Notes: generated by a model from the letters alone, not told the origin. A stretch of DNA of 64,000 nucleotides from Cunninghamia lanceolata (GCA_027924645.1 BSBN01001753.1:1116001-1180000); one strand, 5' to 3'; positions 21,400 to 34,527 are shown, numbered from the stretch's first letter. Numbers and translations are program-made.

Positions 21400-22265
21400 T
21401 ATTTTTCTACATGTCCATAAGAGAACCTATGGTAGCCATCATATCTATTGCTTTGTTGTTAAGTCTAGGTACTTTCTCAAACTGTATTTTAGAGAAGTAT
21501 TCCTTAAAGCCTTCTACCGTCTTCTTATAGGGCAGAATCTTGTTGTCTTTTGTCTTGTACTCATTGTTTACCTGTTTTATTACCAATTGGGAGTCACCAT
21601 AAACTATTAGTTTCCCTATTCTCCATTGGATGACCATGTAGAGTTCACTGATGAGTGCTTCATATTTCATTACATTATTAGTGCATGGGAATGTTATCTT
21701 GAAGGACTTAGGAATGTAGTCTCCTTGAGGAGTGACAAAAAGAATTCCTGCCCCCGATCCACGATGTGTATATGATCCATCAAAGTAAATTTTCTATCCT
21801 AGTGTAGGTGCGACTATGAAGATGGATTCATCTGGTAATTTGGAAAGAAGTGGATGTTTTTTTGGGATAAATGCATTTGCTAGCTGATTTTCTATTATCT
21901 ATCCTTTTATAGCCTTTCTCTCCATGCATTCAATATCAAATTCACTAAGGATCATTACCCACTTAACTATACGACCTATGAGAGTGGCTTGTGACAAAAG
22001 GTACTTTAGTGGGTTGATTTTTACAATGAGCTTAGTTTTGTGATTAAGCATGTAGTGTCATAGTTTCTAAGATGAAAAGATGACCGTAAGACATTCCCTT
22101 TCAATTGGTGTGTAATTAAGCTCATATCCCACTAAGGTACGACTGATGTAATATATGACTCTTTCTTTCCCGTTATTATCATATTGTGCTAGCAAGGCCC
22201 CTATTGTTATTTATATTGCTAAGATGTATGATAATAGGGATTTTCATAGTTTTGGTGGCATGAGA
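21400..22265 (-). pseudogene. Dual RNase H region (RT-linked RH plus second RH), Tat-lineage hallmark
   Basis: First RH (about 22265-21980): phrases YYISRTLVGYELNYTPIE and KYLLSQ are typical of the gypsy RT-linked RNase H end. A second, archaeal-type RNase H follows: FDGSYTHRGSGAGIL (codons for FDGS at 21773-21784), NNVMKYEAL (Glu) and IVYGDSQLVI (Asp). Two consecutive RNase H domains between RT and integrase are characteristic of Tat/Ogre-type Ty3/gypsy elements. The catalytic D-E-D set is still visible in the second domain, but stops interrupt the frame. Confidence 0.82.
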
Positions 22266-23190
22266 ACTGGCAGTGTTACAAGATATTCCTTTAGCTGTTC
22301 AAAGGCTTTCTGACAATTTGTATCCCATGTGAATATCACATCTTTTGGGAGGAGATGCTAGAATGGGTGGTATTTTTCGGCTAGCTATGTGATGAAGTGT
22401 CTAATGAATTGGATCTTTCATCGTAGGCTATAGAACTACTTCAAATTTTTTGGAGGAGGCATTTCAACTATAGCTTTCACCTTCACTGGATCAACTTATG
22501 TGCCTCATCAGGATAAAATGTAGCCTAGGAGTTTTCCTGAGCTAACTCCAAAGACGCATTTTTTGGGATTGAGATGCACCTTGTATTCTTCTAGTTAATC
22601 AAAGATTTTAGCTAAGACATATAGGTGCTCTTTCTTCTTCTTGAATTTCCTAGTAAGTCATCCACATAATCTTCCATGATCTTGTGAAACATGTCATGGA
22701 ATATTATGGTCATTGCCCTTTGATATGTAGCTCCTTCAAAACCCAAAGGGCATGACTACCTAGTAGTAAGTACTCCATGCACAAATGAATGCAGTTTTAT
22801 GTTGATCTTCTTTGGATATTCTTATTTGATTGTATCTTGAAAAAACATCCATGAGAGATAGCATCTCATGTCCAACTATTCAATCTACTATGATATCAAT
22901 ATTGGGAAGGGGGAAATCATCCTTAGGACATGCTTTGTTTAGATCTCTAAAGTCTATACATACATGGATGCCCCCAGTGACTTTTTCTACTAGTACAATA
23001 TTTGAGACCCACTCAAGATAGTCTATGGGTCGAATGAAACTGACATCTAGGAGTTTCTTGAGATCAGCTTTGACTAGAAGTGTTATTTGTGAATTCATCT
23101 TTTTGAGTTTCTGCTTGACTTGTTTTGCATCAGAGTGTACCACCAAGTGATGTACCACTAGTGTAGGATCCAAAATAGGCATATCGATAT
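22266..23190 (-). pseudogene. Gypsy reverse transcriptase, decayed
   Basis: The N-terminal half is open at 22880-23182: LLDVSFIRPIDYLEWVSN, GGIHVCIDFRDLNKACPKDD (the FRDLN motif) and PLPNID. The catalytic YVDDLL follows near 22650-22680 on the minus strand. Stops and frameshifts separate the blocks. Position between the PR-linker and RNase H is normal for gypsy pol. Confidence 0.88.
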
Positions 23191-23290
23191 ATGTCCATGC
23201 AAAATTCTTGCTTCTCTGTTTGAAGAATGCTAAAAAATTGTTTGCTCTATAGGGGTGAGTGAAGCTGCTCGAAAGGTGATTTTAGGTGAC

Positions 23291-25180
23291 TCATCTATCC
23301 CAAGGTTCATCTCTTGTGATTCTTCCACTAGACCTTTCTTGATATAATGTTGGTACTTCAGGGAGGTCCATTCTCTCATCTTTTAGCACCTCAAGGAGGT
23401 TTTCACTAGGAGATACGTCCTTTATTTTTATTTTTTTACCATCCAAAAGTGCCACATTGTGGTTTTCACTAGGGGATGTATTTTTTATTTTTATGTTTTT
23501 GTGACTAAGAGACATGGTGGTCTCCCCAAAGTAGGCAGATGTGTTGAGATCTATAATATATCCTACTTTATGGTCTCTCAAGGGTATGTGCTCTCTTACC
23601 CCAATTAGTTCTACTATGGTCTCCTCATTTTCAATAATATCAAGTATTGGATGACCTTGTTGGTCCCAATCTATGAGCTGGGGATAGACAAGCAAAAGGT
23701 CATTGGATGGTGATTTTGTGGTTGAAAGATTGTATATGGTGCAAATGGATGATTTGAAGAGTTCAACAAAATCTTCAAAAGAGTCTTGATAGTACCCTTC
23801 ATTAGTGTTCTCGATAGCAAGAAAGGCCTTAGCCACCTCACTTAAGATATATTCTAGTTCTAAGGATACTGTCTCATGTTTTCCATATCCTAGACCTTGA
23901 TGTCAGGGATTTCTTGTTGCTTGGATAGGATCAATGATTCCTTTTCCATGAAGGCCTAGACCACCTTGTCCTTTGTATCCCATGCTCTTCACAATGCTAA
24001 GACCTTTTCCTCATTTTTCTATAGGTAGGACAAGAGCTTTGTCGTCTTCTTCTTCTTCTTCTTCTTCTTCTTCTTTGTATAGCCAGGAGGATATATCTTC
24101 AATAACATCTTTCTCCTTTAGGTGTCTTCATTCAAAGGTTGGTGATGGTTTACATTTGATGACAACTGGGGATACTGCATCAAATTTTGGTTTGCCAAAT
24201 GCTTTAGAGGATAGTGGAAGTTGCCCTACACAAAATGCACCATGTAGGTCATACTATCTACACCCCATGTCGCTTACTTTGATCTTGATCTTAGGGATAG
24301 TGGGTGGTGATTTAGAAGTGGATGCATTGTTAGACAGATCAATGGAGGACGTGGATGGTTTCATGGTGTTATTGTAGGGACAAAAGGTCTTATCATGTCC
24401 TTCCAAGAAGCTATAGTATTGGAAAGGGCGAGGATTGGCATATACGGTAACTCCGGTCCCATTATGTGGAAACTTTAGGTATTGGTGGAAAGTGGATGGA
24501 ATGACTTACATGGCATGGATCCATGGATAACCAAGGAGAATGTTGTAGGGGAGATCAAGATCAAGCACTTGGCATGTTGTTTCCAAAATATTTTGTCCAA
24601 CCTAGATTGGGAGCATGATGGTTCCTTCAAATTGTCTCTCTGTGTCATCATAGCCTTTGATAGTTATGATTTTATGTGAATCCATGACTTCATCAGACTA
24701 TCCCAAGTGTTTTATTAATTTTAGAGTGTAAAGATTTAAGTCAGAGCCAACATCTATTAAGACTCGTTTAATGATATGCTTATGGATGCAGACTTTAATA
24801 TGTAAGGCTTCATTATGTGATGGATTGGATGTTGATTTCTTGTTCGTAAAAGGTTAGGTGGTGAGGTGAAGATAAGTGTCCAACCATGGCTTGAAATCGG
24901 TTCACATTAAGGTCATTGGGGACTCGAGCTTCTTGCAATGCTTTATCAAGGACTTCCTTATGGAGGGGTGATATACGGAGCAACTCCAAGATAGATATTT
25001 GAGCAGGATTATTTCTGAGGTGGTCAAGAAGGTTGTATTTATTGGAGGATGTGTTACTTGTGGATGTGGTAGTAGTGGGTAGATCTTTGGATGAGGCTCC
25101 TCAAATAGTGATGTGGCCATTGCGAGTGGTGACAACACAATCAGGAGCTTTAGCTCTTATGGTGATAGTGGCTACAGGAT
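23291..25180 (-). pseudogene. Protease and linker of the gypsy block, decayed
   Basis: A protease-like active-site phrase VLIDVGSDLNLYTLKLIKHL reads on the minus strand at about 24790-24690. Gypsy proteases have D-S/T/x-G-S here, so DVGS is compatible with a decayed or Tat-type site. A 181-codon open segment (23291-23836) between protease and RT is acidic and has no recognised motif. A TCT microsatellite (24040-24075) interrupts the frame as a Glu run. Confidence 0.6.
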
Positions 25181-25196
25181 TAGGACATTCCTCTAT

Positions 25197-27060
25197 TCAA
25201 CCCATAATAGAATTGAAATAGGATGTAGGAGAAACAATGTTGTATATTTGGTTCGAACTAGATGATTTTCCTTTTTTGTGGTCAGGAAGTGGATCTTTAT
25301 ATGCTCCTAAATTTTCATTATGTGACCTTTTAGGAGGGTCATCAATTGTTATGTTGCCACAGTCTACAAGATCTTGTATGCAATTCTTTAACCGCATGCA
25401 ATCAAATATTTTTTGCTCTTTCACTCTATGATATTCACAATAGGCATTTTCGTTAAACCAAGAGGGTTTGAATTGATTGTTGTCATATGGTCGAATAGAG
25501 GGTAACTGGATCAAGTCAGCCTTAACCAAGTTGTGAAAAACATTTTCGATGGGTTCCCCCAAAGGCGTAAATTTTCATTTAGGTGCATTGTTTTGTCTTG
25601 GTTGCCCTCTAGGAATGCTAACGTTATTGTTGCTCGTAGATGGATTAGATGGTGCAAGGGTTTGTATATTTTGAACATTTTCAATGTTGATTACACCATC
25701 ATTGAGAGTATTTTTTTTCCCCAAAACGAGGTTTTTCATAGGATTGATTATTGCTATTGTTGTTGTTGGCATTATTGGTGCTATTGTTGACTTTTTTTTT
25801 ACTCTTATTGTTATTGTTTTCTCTATAAATTTTGATATCCCCTTTTGCAATAAGGGATCTTTCAATGGTAGTTCATTTGTTGATGACTTCTTCGAATGTT
25901 GAGGCACATTGTATTTGGAGATGAAAGCCCATTTCTTGGTTTAGATTGGTTACAAACATATTAACTAGTTGTTTCTCAAGGATGGGCCATGGAAGTTTGC
26001 TTGCAATGCTTCTCCATCATTGCAAGAAGGTAGAAAAGGTTTCCCCATTCTTTTGTTTTGTGTTGCAGAGGTTCCTCATCGACACTTCATGTTAAAAATT
26101 GTAAGAGAAGTGATTAACAAATTTTTCTGCAAGTTCATGAAATGTTTTAATTCCAGGGGGAAGGTGTGCAAACCATTTGGTAGCTTGTCCTCTTAAGCTT
26201 AGAGGGAAAAGCCTCATGAGATAAGTATCATCATAAGAGACATCTAAGAAAGCAATATAAAATTCCCTGAGGTGTTCTTGAGGGTCTCCTTTCCCTTTGT
26301 ATTTGTCAAATATTGGTGTTTCAAAGTTCTTAGGAAAGGGTGGCATGTTGAGAGAGCGATCAAAAGGATATGGACAAATATCCATGAAGGAATATTGTTT
26401 CCTTTTGGGCCCTTGTTCTATGTCATCCACTCTTTGCATCAAGAGTTAGATGACTTGTAATATATCAGTGGTAGGTGGTTATGGTATGTTGGTTTATTGT
26501 TGATTGGTGAAGTGTTGGAGGAAATTGGGTGATTTTTGTTGTTGGTTTTGGTTTTGTTGTTGTTGTTGTTGAAGTTGTAGTTGTTGAAGTTGTTGTAGAA
26601 ATGTGTGGTTAGAGTTTTGAGTGGAGGTGGATGTAGGTGGTTGGGAAATAGGAGGTTGTGTGTATGTGGAAGTAATTTGGGAAGTGAATGTGGATGTTTG
26701 TGGATTTTTGTTGGGGTTGTTAAATGTGTTATTTGGTGGTCGAGAAATAAATTGGGATATGAAAGCAATGGTGTTTGGGTCGAGTTGTGGAATACTAGTG
26801 GAAGTAACAGTGTAGGTGGCATTGTTTGGGATATTGAGGGTGATTTGTGGGATGGAAGTGGATATAGTAGATGTTGAGGTAGGTGTTGATGTGGCAATCG
26901 ATGTTGATGTTGACATAGATTGTGTAGAAGTGTTTGGTATATTGTTGGATGAGGATTGTTTCAATGTGTTAGTGCGTGGATTGGTTGATATTATGGCACC
27001 ATTTTGGAGCAAGAAGTCCAAATATCTATTGGGATCAGGTTTTAAGACATGGTCCAACAA
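25197..27060 (-). pseudogene. Gypsy gag, decayed into several frames
   Basis: N-terminal part 27060-26494: Thr/Ser/Asn/Gln-rich low complexity. Core 26442-26092: PPFPKNFETPIFDKYKGKGD and RLFPLSLRGQATKWFAHLPP, the Retrotrans_gag signature. A spacer follows at 25907-25575. A remnant of the plant gypsy gag end, YCEYHRVKEQKIFDC (25562-25197 segment), should read CxxHRxxGHxTxxC; the Gly-His of this zinc-binding motif is changed to Glu-Gln. Frameshifts separate the four pieces. Confidence 0.85.
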
Positions 27061-27192
27061 ATCTATAGCACTTGGATCTTGTGTAAGTCCATGATTTCTT
27101 GATCAAGATCTTTATTGTGATTATTGGATGGTTGTGGTTGATTTCCAAGGGGATCAATTATGATGTTTTTCATCGGTATTAGGCATAACAAA

Positions 27193-28259
27193 TAGCCTAT
27201 TTGGTTCTGTGAGGGAGAAAATAGGTTAATCAAATCAATGAATAATAAAACCCAAACATCAATAGAAGTTGACAGCAAAGAAGATTAAAACAAACAATAG
27301 TAAATGTACTTACAACCTCTTTACCTATCGTTTTCCATTGCTCGCCTATTTGTCCTTGATCTTGATGATGAAGCCCTTAGAAGTGTTGCTCCTTTGCTTG
27401 TTGGAAGATGACAAAGACAAAATGGCTCTGATATTCGTGTGATTGAAGGTGAGCTTCAACACACTAAATAGAGGATGAGATGAATGCTTAAGAAAATGGA
27501 TGCCAAAGGCGCGCTTGATTTCCTGCAACATAAGTTTGCATAAATGATAAGATGATGGAATGACGAGAAGAGAGTTGTATTTATAGAAAAAGGTGAGGGA
27601 AGATCAATGGTTTAGAAGAAAAGGAAAGATCAACGGAGGAGGATTGTTGAGGAACATGCAACAAATGGAAGAACACGTCAAAAAAAAGTAGCCCTTGTTG
27701 AGTTAACTCCTCTCTTGATGAGGATGAGATTTGATTTTCTTAATTTAGAATTTATTTTTCTAATTTAAGAGAAGATTTGCTTTAAAGATGCTTTAAAACT
27801 GATTTTGCTTTTGTAACTCTGCTTTTTGCTTTTATGTGACAAGAGGAAAGTATTTTTGGAAGATAAGAATGATTTTTGTGAAGATAAGAAGGCATAATTA
27901 AAAAAAGATTTTATTTAATTATTTTGTAGATAATTGAGAGGAATAAATAAAATATAGAAATATATTTTATTTTGTGAAGAAATTTGAAGAATAATAAAAT
28001 ATAAAAATATATTTTATTTAATGGATATTTAGATTTTATCTAAATAAAATTTGCATTTTATTTAAATTTGGAAGAATAAAAGGTTTTAATTAAATAATTA
28101 AAATTATTTAATTATTTAGCAGAATGAAGGTGATGTATATGAATTTAATTAATTATATACAATGCAATTTATTTAATTATTGATAGAAGAATGTGAATGA
28201 TGAAATAAATATTTAAAATATTTATTTAAGTAGAGTCATGCCAAATTTAGGTGTATACA
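27193..28259 (-). repeat. Orphan LTR immediately upstream of the gypsy gag
   Basis: The minus-strand segment starts TGTATACACC (28259) and has a TATA box (minus TATAAATAC near 27573). Beside its presumed end at 27193 is TTTGTTATGCC, which matches the outer element's primer site TTTGGCATGCC at 9 of 11 positions. The layout (AT-rich U3, TATA, U5, primer site, gag) resembles the outer LTR, but the sequence is only distantly related. It implies that the gag-pol block came in as its own element. No partner 3' LTR was found, and the inner end lacks a clean CA. Confidence 0.55.
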
Positions 28260-29214
28260 AGTTCCATCTCTTGGTTTCTCCTAGCTTTTGGCCTTGATTG
28301 TGGCATACAAAAAAGGGACTTTGAGTTGATGTTGGAGTGGATGAGTTGTTTGAAAGATATGGATAAGGATATTAGACCTTAGGACCTTAGTTTTCAAAAA
28401 TTTGGACCAAATGGAATAGATTGATGGATGAAGGATGATTTGAGATGGTAAAGGAGTGATTTTGGATACAAATTGATGATCAAAGGATGATAGGGATGAT
28501 TTTGATAATACCTTAGATAAGGTTGATCAAAGGATAGCTTAGCTATCAAATCAAAAGAGGCTTAGGAAAATCTAGATCTTGTGGGATACAAAGGATTTAT
28601 CTTCTCTTAATTAGGGTAGACAAGAGCCAAAGAAAAAGAGAGATACGGGATTATTTTACTTGGGGTAGACAAGACACACTAAGAGAAATGGGATTCTTAA
28701 ATTACACTAACTTAGGAGTAGTTTAAGCTCTTAAGCTAATTTATCTAAGGTTGATAGGGAAAATTTATACAAACTTAAGATAGACAAGTTCTCAAGCTTA
28801 ATATAAATTAAGGGATAAAGATAAGATCTAAATTTACTTTAGTGAAATTTTGATTTGAGATAGATTGAAAGATGATTGGATTTGATTTGATTCAAATTGG
28901 GTTTGAGATGGTGAGGTTTGTTTTGGTGGATTTGGGAATTTGGTAGATATTTGATAATAGTTTGATTATGGGTGAAATTGACGTGGTAAGTGTGAAGGTC
29001 CAAAATGGGATTGATAAATCAAAGGTTTTCTAAGGTCAAATTAAAAATGGATGATGATGATATTTGAGTGATTTTGAAAAGGGATGACTTAGGTGAAGTG
29101 GAGGATGAATGATCTTTAGGTCACCTTCAAAGGTTTGCCACAATCCTAAAGGTAGTTGGATTTGTGATTAAGAGGTCGTTAGGTTCGGTTGTCTAATGTT
29201 GTAGACGTAGGCAT
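28260..29214. other. AT-rich interval without genes
   Basis: No coding motif, tandem repeat or terminal-repeat boundary was recognised. It lies between the orphan LTR and the 21-bp repeats of the outer element. Confidence 0.4.
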
Positions 29215-29900
29215 TGAAAGATAAGATGGAGGCACTGACAGATTAGACACCAGTGCTATAAGTCAACACAAAAGTGCTGACAGTCAAAACGCAAGCACCA
29301 GAAAGTCAGATGAAAGCGCTGACAGAAGAAATAAAAGTGTTGACAGATAAGACATAGTGACTGACAGATGGGTTGAAGACACCAATAAATGGGCCTAAAG
29401 TGTTGATAGATGGGCCTAAAGAGCTGACAGATGGGCCTAAAGTGCTGACAGATGGGACTAAAGTGTTGACAGGTAGGTTGAAGGCATTGACAGGACTGAC
29501 AAGGATAGGAACAAACTGAAATGGCCAAATGTTGTAGAATCAATTATTTCGATTAGTGTGATTTGATAGGGTGTCGAGAATGGAAAGGTTGCAGGTTATC
29601 AGATCTGGCTCTGTGGTCTATCAAGTCTATTATGTTTGTTATTTTGAGCAAATGGTCAAACTATGATAACAATGTGCAAGTAGATAGAAGTGCTAATCCT
29701 GGTAACTTAAGCGTTGAATTGGTTTCCAGGAGCACTGACAGGTTAGCTTGAAGCGATGTGACAGGTGCCATAAGCACGTACATGTTTGAAGTAAGCACTA
29801 GGATAGAGACCAGAGGCATTGACAGTGATGATGGAATCACTTATAGAAATAGCAAAGGTGCTGATAAGTTTGACTAAGGTGCTAAATTTGCCTGATCTGT
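29215..29900. repeat. 21-bp-period repeats (GTGCTGACAGATGGGCCTAAA type)
   Basis: From about 29240 to 29500 successive units are exactly 21 bp (for example GTGTTGATAGATGGGCCTAAA, GAGCTGACAGATGGGCCTAAA, GTGCTGACAGATGGGACTAAA), roughly 13 copies. More degenerate units (GCACTGACAGG, GTGCTGATAAG) follow at 29690-29890. The Cys/Gln/Phe-rich minus-strand frame (29256-29543) is a by-product of the 7-codon period. Confidence 0.85.
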
Positions 29901-30009
29901 AAGTTGAATGATGTTTTTGGGTTAAGTGATTTTTTGGCAAGATACTTTGCAAACAAAAGACATAATGGTTGATTTGTAATTTTAGAGATCATTTTTCTTT
30001 CACAGGTTC

Positions 30010-30730
30010 ACACATGAACATCCCTAAAATTTATTCAAGTAGGTGTGTATAAGATCATAAGCCTACCTTACTGCCTTTATTTAGGCATAATGTGCAAGTC
30101 CCATGAGGAGGAAACTAACCACTTTTGATCACCTAGGATTGCTCTATGGCACAAGGGGAGAGCATACATGGCATGTGTACCCATTTCTAGAGGGTATTTG
30201 CACTTGACGATAAAATCAATGTGGCTTGTACGGTGAGTAACTTCTCTAACCTAACTAGTATCTGATGCAATATAATCTTATATGGTCAAAAGGTCTTATC
30301 TAGGATTTATAAGTTTCTAATGGGTGTCCCAATATACGCAAGGTACGAGGGATGATCTATGAACAAGGTATTACCAAGCATCCAACCAAGAATGCCACCA
30401 CTCAAATCTCAGTAGACCGAGGGTCTTGATGGTTTTGTTTAGACCAGATGGGATCCCTATTGAAGTGAGTATTTTGATTCTCACAATGTTTATATCCCCC
30501 ACCAAAACACGGGGTTGAGGTCATCCCTTGGAGTGGATGTATCTCCAAGTAGGCCTCCTAGGAAGAAGTCACTACTCACTTTTGATCCCCAAGATTGCAT
30601 GAAGCGCAAGGGGAGAGCATACGTAAAGGTAGTGCCTCTTTGAGGGTAAACACAACAAGTATTTACACAAGGATTTATGATCCCCAAGATCACCCAAGGG
30701 TGCGAGGGGAGAGCATACATCCTATTGTAA
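30010..30730. repeat. Degenerate repeats around GGGGAGAGCATAC
   Basis: Blocks containing GATC-CCAAGAT and AAGGGGAGAGCATAC recur near 30126-30172, 30583-30622 and 30668-30718. No coding content was recognised. Confidence 0.6.
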
Positions 30731-33479
30731 ATTAAAACATGACAAACAAAGTTCTTATCCCTCTACTTTAATTAATGTGCAACTAAGACTAGTAGAAAAA
30801 AGAAATACTTTGACTGCGGGGCTGCAAAAAAGTGTTAGTAGTTTGCTAAATGTTTTTTACCAATGTTTGATAGCTACAAGAAAGTGGATTAGTGCTCAAA
30901 AGATCAAATTCAACCCTATTCTAACACATGGGCTAATAGAATCTACTAGAGCGCTAACAGAGGCTTTGGAGGCATTGCCAGTGTGAGGACCGCCCTTTTT
31001 ACTACTGTTGTTATGACTATTTACAGTACTGTTATTGTTACTTTCATATTTGTGGGATAGCAGTTCCCGGAATTTGTCAGACTATTTAACTTTATTATGT
31101 TTTCGGAAAAACTAATTGGGTGATGTTTGGATAAGTTTACTTTTCAGAAAAATGAATTAGGTGATGATGGAAAATTGTAATATGATTTTAATTATGTTAA
31201 ATTGTACTAGGGCATGAGAATGCATGTTTTATTTAAGTTGCTTCGGCTATGATGAATTTATGTGGTTACTGATCTTGTAATTGAGTGTGCAGGGATTACT
31301 AATCGAACCACAGATTTCGGAGATCATTCCACACCTTGTTATTTGTTATTCCCTGTTAAGCCGATCTGGTTCCACGAGGAACCAAGATCTCTTTGTGTTT
31401 GATGTCATGATGTAATGTGGTCTTTCGTATGGTCGAGTGGGTTAGGTTACCCTCATGTACCATTATTTTTATAATTAGTGTTGTAAAGAGATTGAATTTG
31501 AAATTTCTTATTTTATTTAAATTATGAGGCCCTTTTCTTGTGCCTTACCTTGACCAGGGGTGTCTTGTATGGGTTAAAGTTGACCCTGGGTTATACCCCA
31601 TGGGTCCAGGGGCCCATTTGGCATGGGTAACCCTTGAGTAACCTCCATCTAGTCAACTTAACCTTCCCCTGAAGTTAAGTGGCGAAAATTGGAGGTAGGA
31701 GGGGACATGATGGGTTGTACCAACACCCAACCCATCCCCTCTACATTCCCCTAGATAAGAGATGCCATCCATTAGTGAAGGTCACCTCTTCTTTAGTGAG
31801 ATTCCCCCATGTACTCTGGGGACACCCATGTGAATAAAGTAGAAAGAGGCATGGGTCACCTGTCTTGTTCCCATTTAACTCTTTTTTTTATTTCTCCCAT
31901 GAGAAAGTGGAGTCACATGAGAGGAATAAGGAGTACCTTTGAGAATGGAGAGTGACATAAGCCACCAGGACAGAATAGTGGTTTTGGGGAAGGGTGAGGA
32001 GGTGACAAGTGTCACTTCCCCATTTCTCAAAATTAAAAAGAAAGAGAATTTGGGTTATTTATTTTCAAATTTTGGGATGAGAGGGAGTTAGTTGAATTTT
32101 GGGAAAAACTTTCATTTTTGCCTTACCAAAAATAGAGAAGTTAGTTTGGAAGACAGAGAAGGGAGAGGGAGTTGGTGGCTAAGGTTGGAAGTGAACTCTG
32201 TGGACTCTGCAACAACTTCATTCCAGGAGGGCTTTGCAAGGTTGGTCTGAATTTTACCTTTGTTTTTGTAGAACTGAAATGTGTATGAAATGTGTGTGAA
32301 ATATGTGTTTAGATTTGTTTTCTGTGGGGTTCTTGTCGGGTTGTTTGACAGAGCGTCTCCCACTTGGGAGAAATGCTCATCAAGTTTGGGGTAGGGGAGG
32401 AGAGATCCTCCTCGGGTGCATACCTGTTTCCATCTTTTGGGATGTTGAAAGCCTTGAGGGCATGTATCTGTGACTGTATTTTTGACTTGAGAGTCCTATA
32501 CAGATTACTTAAAAATTGTGATCACACTTGGTTGAGACCAAGAGAAATTTATATTGGTTCATTTATCTATCAGGGTGACACTCTGGAGTCGAGTGTGTCC
32601 ACTCTCCTGCCCCTTATGAAACTCACTGTAGTTGAGTTTCCGTATTGTGTAAAATACCCACGGGTGTATGTGTGCTTTGGGATTGTTGTTGTTTCTGTTG
32701 TGAAGTGGAGTGTTTGAGTACCCAGGTGTGAGTATGGTCTCCCTAGCTCGGGGGTGACCCACTTGCGGGTCTACGGTAGGGAGGAGAGCTAGATGAGTGG
32801 TATTTTCTTCTTTGTTTGTCTTTGATACGCAGGTTTTTCTCTTGGAGCTTCTGGTTGGCTATTTATGAAGAAACAGTTCATCTTCTTTGTCATGAGAATT
32901 AGGCCTGGTTCATTTCATAGAGATGAAGAGAGAACACCTCTCTGGTTATTGTTGTAAATTAATGTTATTCTGGGAGTGAAAAAAAATCACCTCCCTGATC
33001 TTGTTATCATTGGACTTTTATTTGGTTGTCATAAGTTATCAGTTGTATACTGTTTGGGAGAAGAAAGTTCACATCTGGGAAGTTAAGTGGTGGTATTCAT
33101 GATTGAGAAGCTGTAATATGAATGTGCTTAAATTTTTAAGTTGATGTTTGCAAACTTTGTTCAATAGCAATTTTTGTGTTTCAAGTATTACTGAAAGGAA
33201 AAGTTCATTATTGCAATCTAATATGAGTTGTTTACATTTGAAAGTTTGGAATTGCTTAACTAGTTGAAATGTTAGTTTTTATAGTTCAATGTTAAAATGG
33301 AAAAGACAGTTTTAAATGTTTGAGTTATTCTCCATATTTAGTGGATTCTGTTAATTTCTAGCATGTATATATATTCTGTTTGTACATTTAAGCATTCTTA
33401 AATGTTTATGAAAATGGAAATATATACTTCTAATAAAGGGATAGCTATTTACCAGTTCTACCGATTAAGTGAAATTGGG

Positions 33480-33503
33480 ATATATATATATATAGATATA
33501 TAT

Positions 33504-33545
<42 letters not shown>
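33480..33545. repeat. (TA)n microsatellite
   Basis: Nearly pure AT dinucleotide run. Similar runs lie at 33650-33690 and 33775-33850, on the left side of the GC island. Confidence 0.9.
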
Positions 33546-33899
33546 AATTGTTATGACATTATCTTTATAACAGGTTGATTTGGAGAAAATGCATAAAGTA
33601 GTGAATTTGAGAAATTTAGGAATTATATAAATACATATAAGAATATTTTTATATAAATAAATTTATATATATATATTTCACATTTTGAGTAATTATCATT
33701 TTATAGAATAATAGAGAAATTGAAAGTAATTATCATTTTTATGAGATTGAATGATATATATCAATATAAAAATAGATATATATATATATATATATATAAA
33801 TATATTATCATTGATATATATATATATATACATGAATATATATATATAAATATATTATTGTTGATAGAAATCAACGAATAGCACCATAAGATTGACTGT

Positions 33900-34255
33900 C
33901 AAAGTTTAAGCCGCGGGAGAAAACACAGTCGCGGTTAGATTTGGGCGGTGGGGAGAAATCCCCACCGCAGGCCCTAATATATATACTTGGAGGTGTGGAG
34001 TGGGGCGGAGCCCCACCCACACCCCACATCGTGGGATGTGGGTGGGGCTCCGCCCCACTCCACATCCCCCCCTTCCCCTTATGCCTCCCGCGGCCTGCAC
34101 AGGCCCGCCGCTCTGCGGCCACCGCCGACCCTGTCCGCCGCTCTGCGGCCACCGCCGACCCTGCTTCTCTGTCACTGCGGCCACCACCGCCCATGGCCGC
34201 CGTCGGCTGTGGAATCTAAAGCAAATAAAATGTTAGGGCTTTGGCCCTAACATAT
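33900..34255. other. GC-rich island with three hairpins inside AT-repeat DNA
   Basis: This ~350-bp block of very high GC is embedded in TA microsatellites. It contains a perfect 10-bp-stem hairpin GCGGTGGGGA-GAAA-TCCCCACCGC (near 33945-33968), a perfect 28-bp inverted repeat (33994-34021 with 34037-34064, 15-nt loop), a ~30-bp tandem duplication (CCGCCGCTCTGCGGCCACCG repeated, about 34107-34165) and an 8-bp palindrome pair GTTAGGGC-TTTG-GCCCTAAC (near 34231-34250). Short open frames on both strands reflect lack of AT-rich stops. I do not recognise the origin. Confidence 0.75.
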
Positions 34256-34295
34256 GATTGGTTTCTTTGGAAAATAAATACATTTTTATAGCTCT

Positions 34296-34491
34296 ATATA
34301 TAGGCATATATATATACTATATATGTCTATGTATATAGCTATATATATAATAAAATAATGATTATATATCTATCTATATATTTCTATATATATATATATA
34401 TATACATAGAGATATATACATATATAGTGGTAAACCAATTTGGTCCTATACATAGACATTAAAATATATATATATATATATTATATATATA

Positions 34492-34527
<36 letters not shown>

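Noticed and set aside
29256..29543. 95-codon Cys/Gln/Phe-rich frame that looks like a repeat protein
   Set aside because: It follows directly from the 21-bp tandem unit; there is no start context and neighbouring units are out of frame.
33871..34250. Overlapping 78-107-codon GC-rich frames on both strands
   Set aside because: Open only because the island is very GC-rich; the peptides are low-complexity and overlap on both strands.
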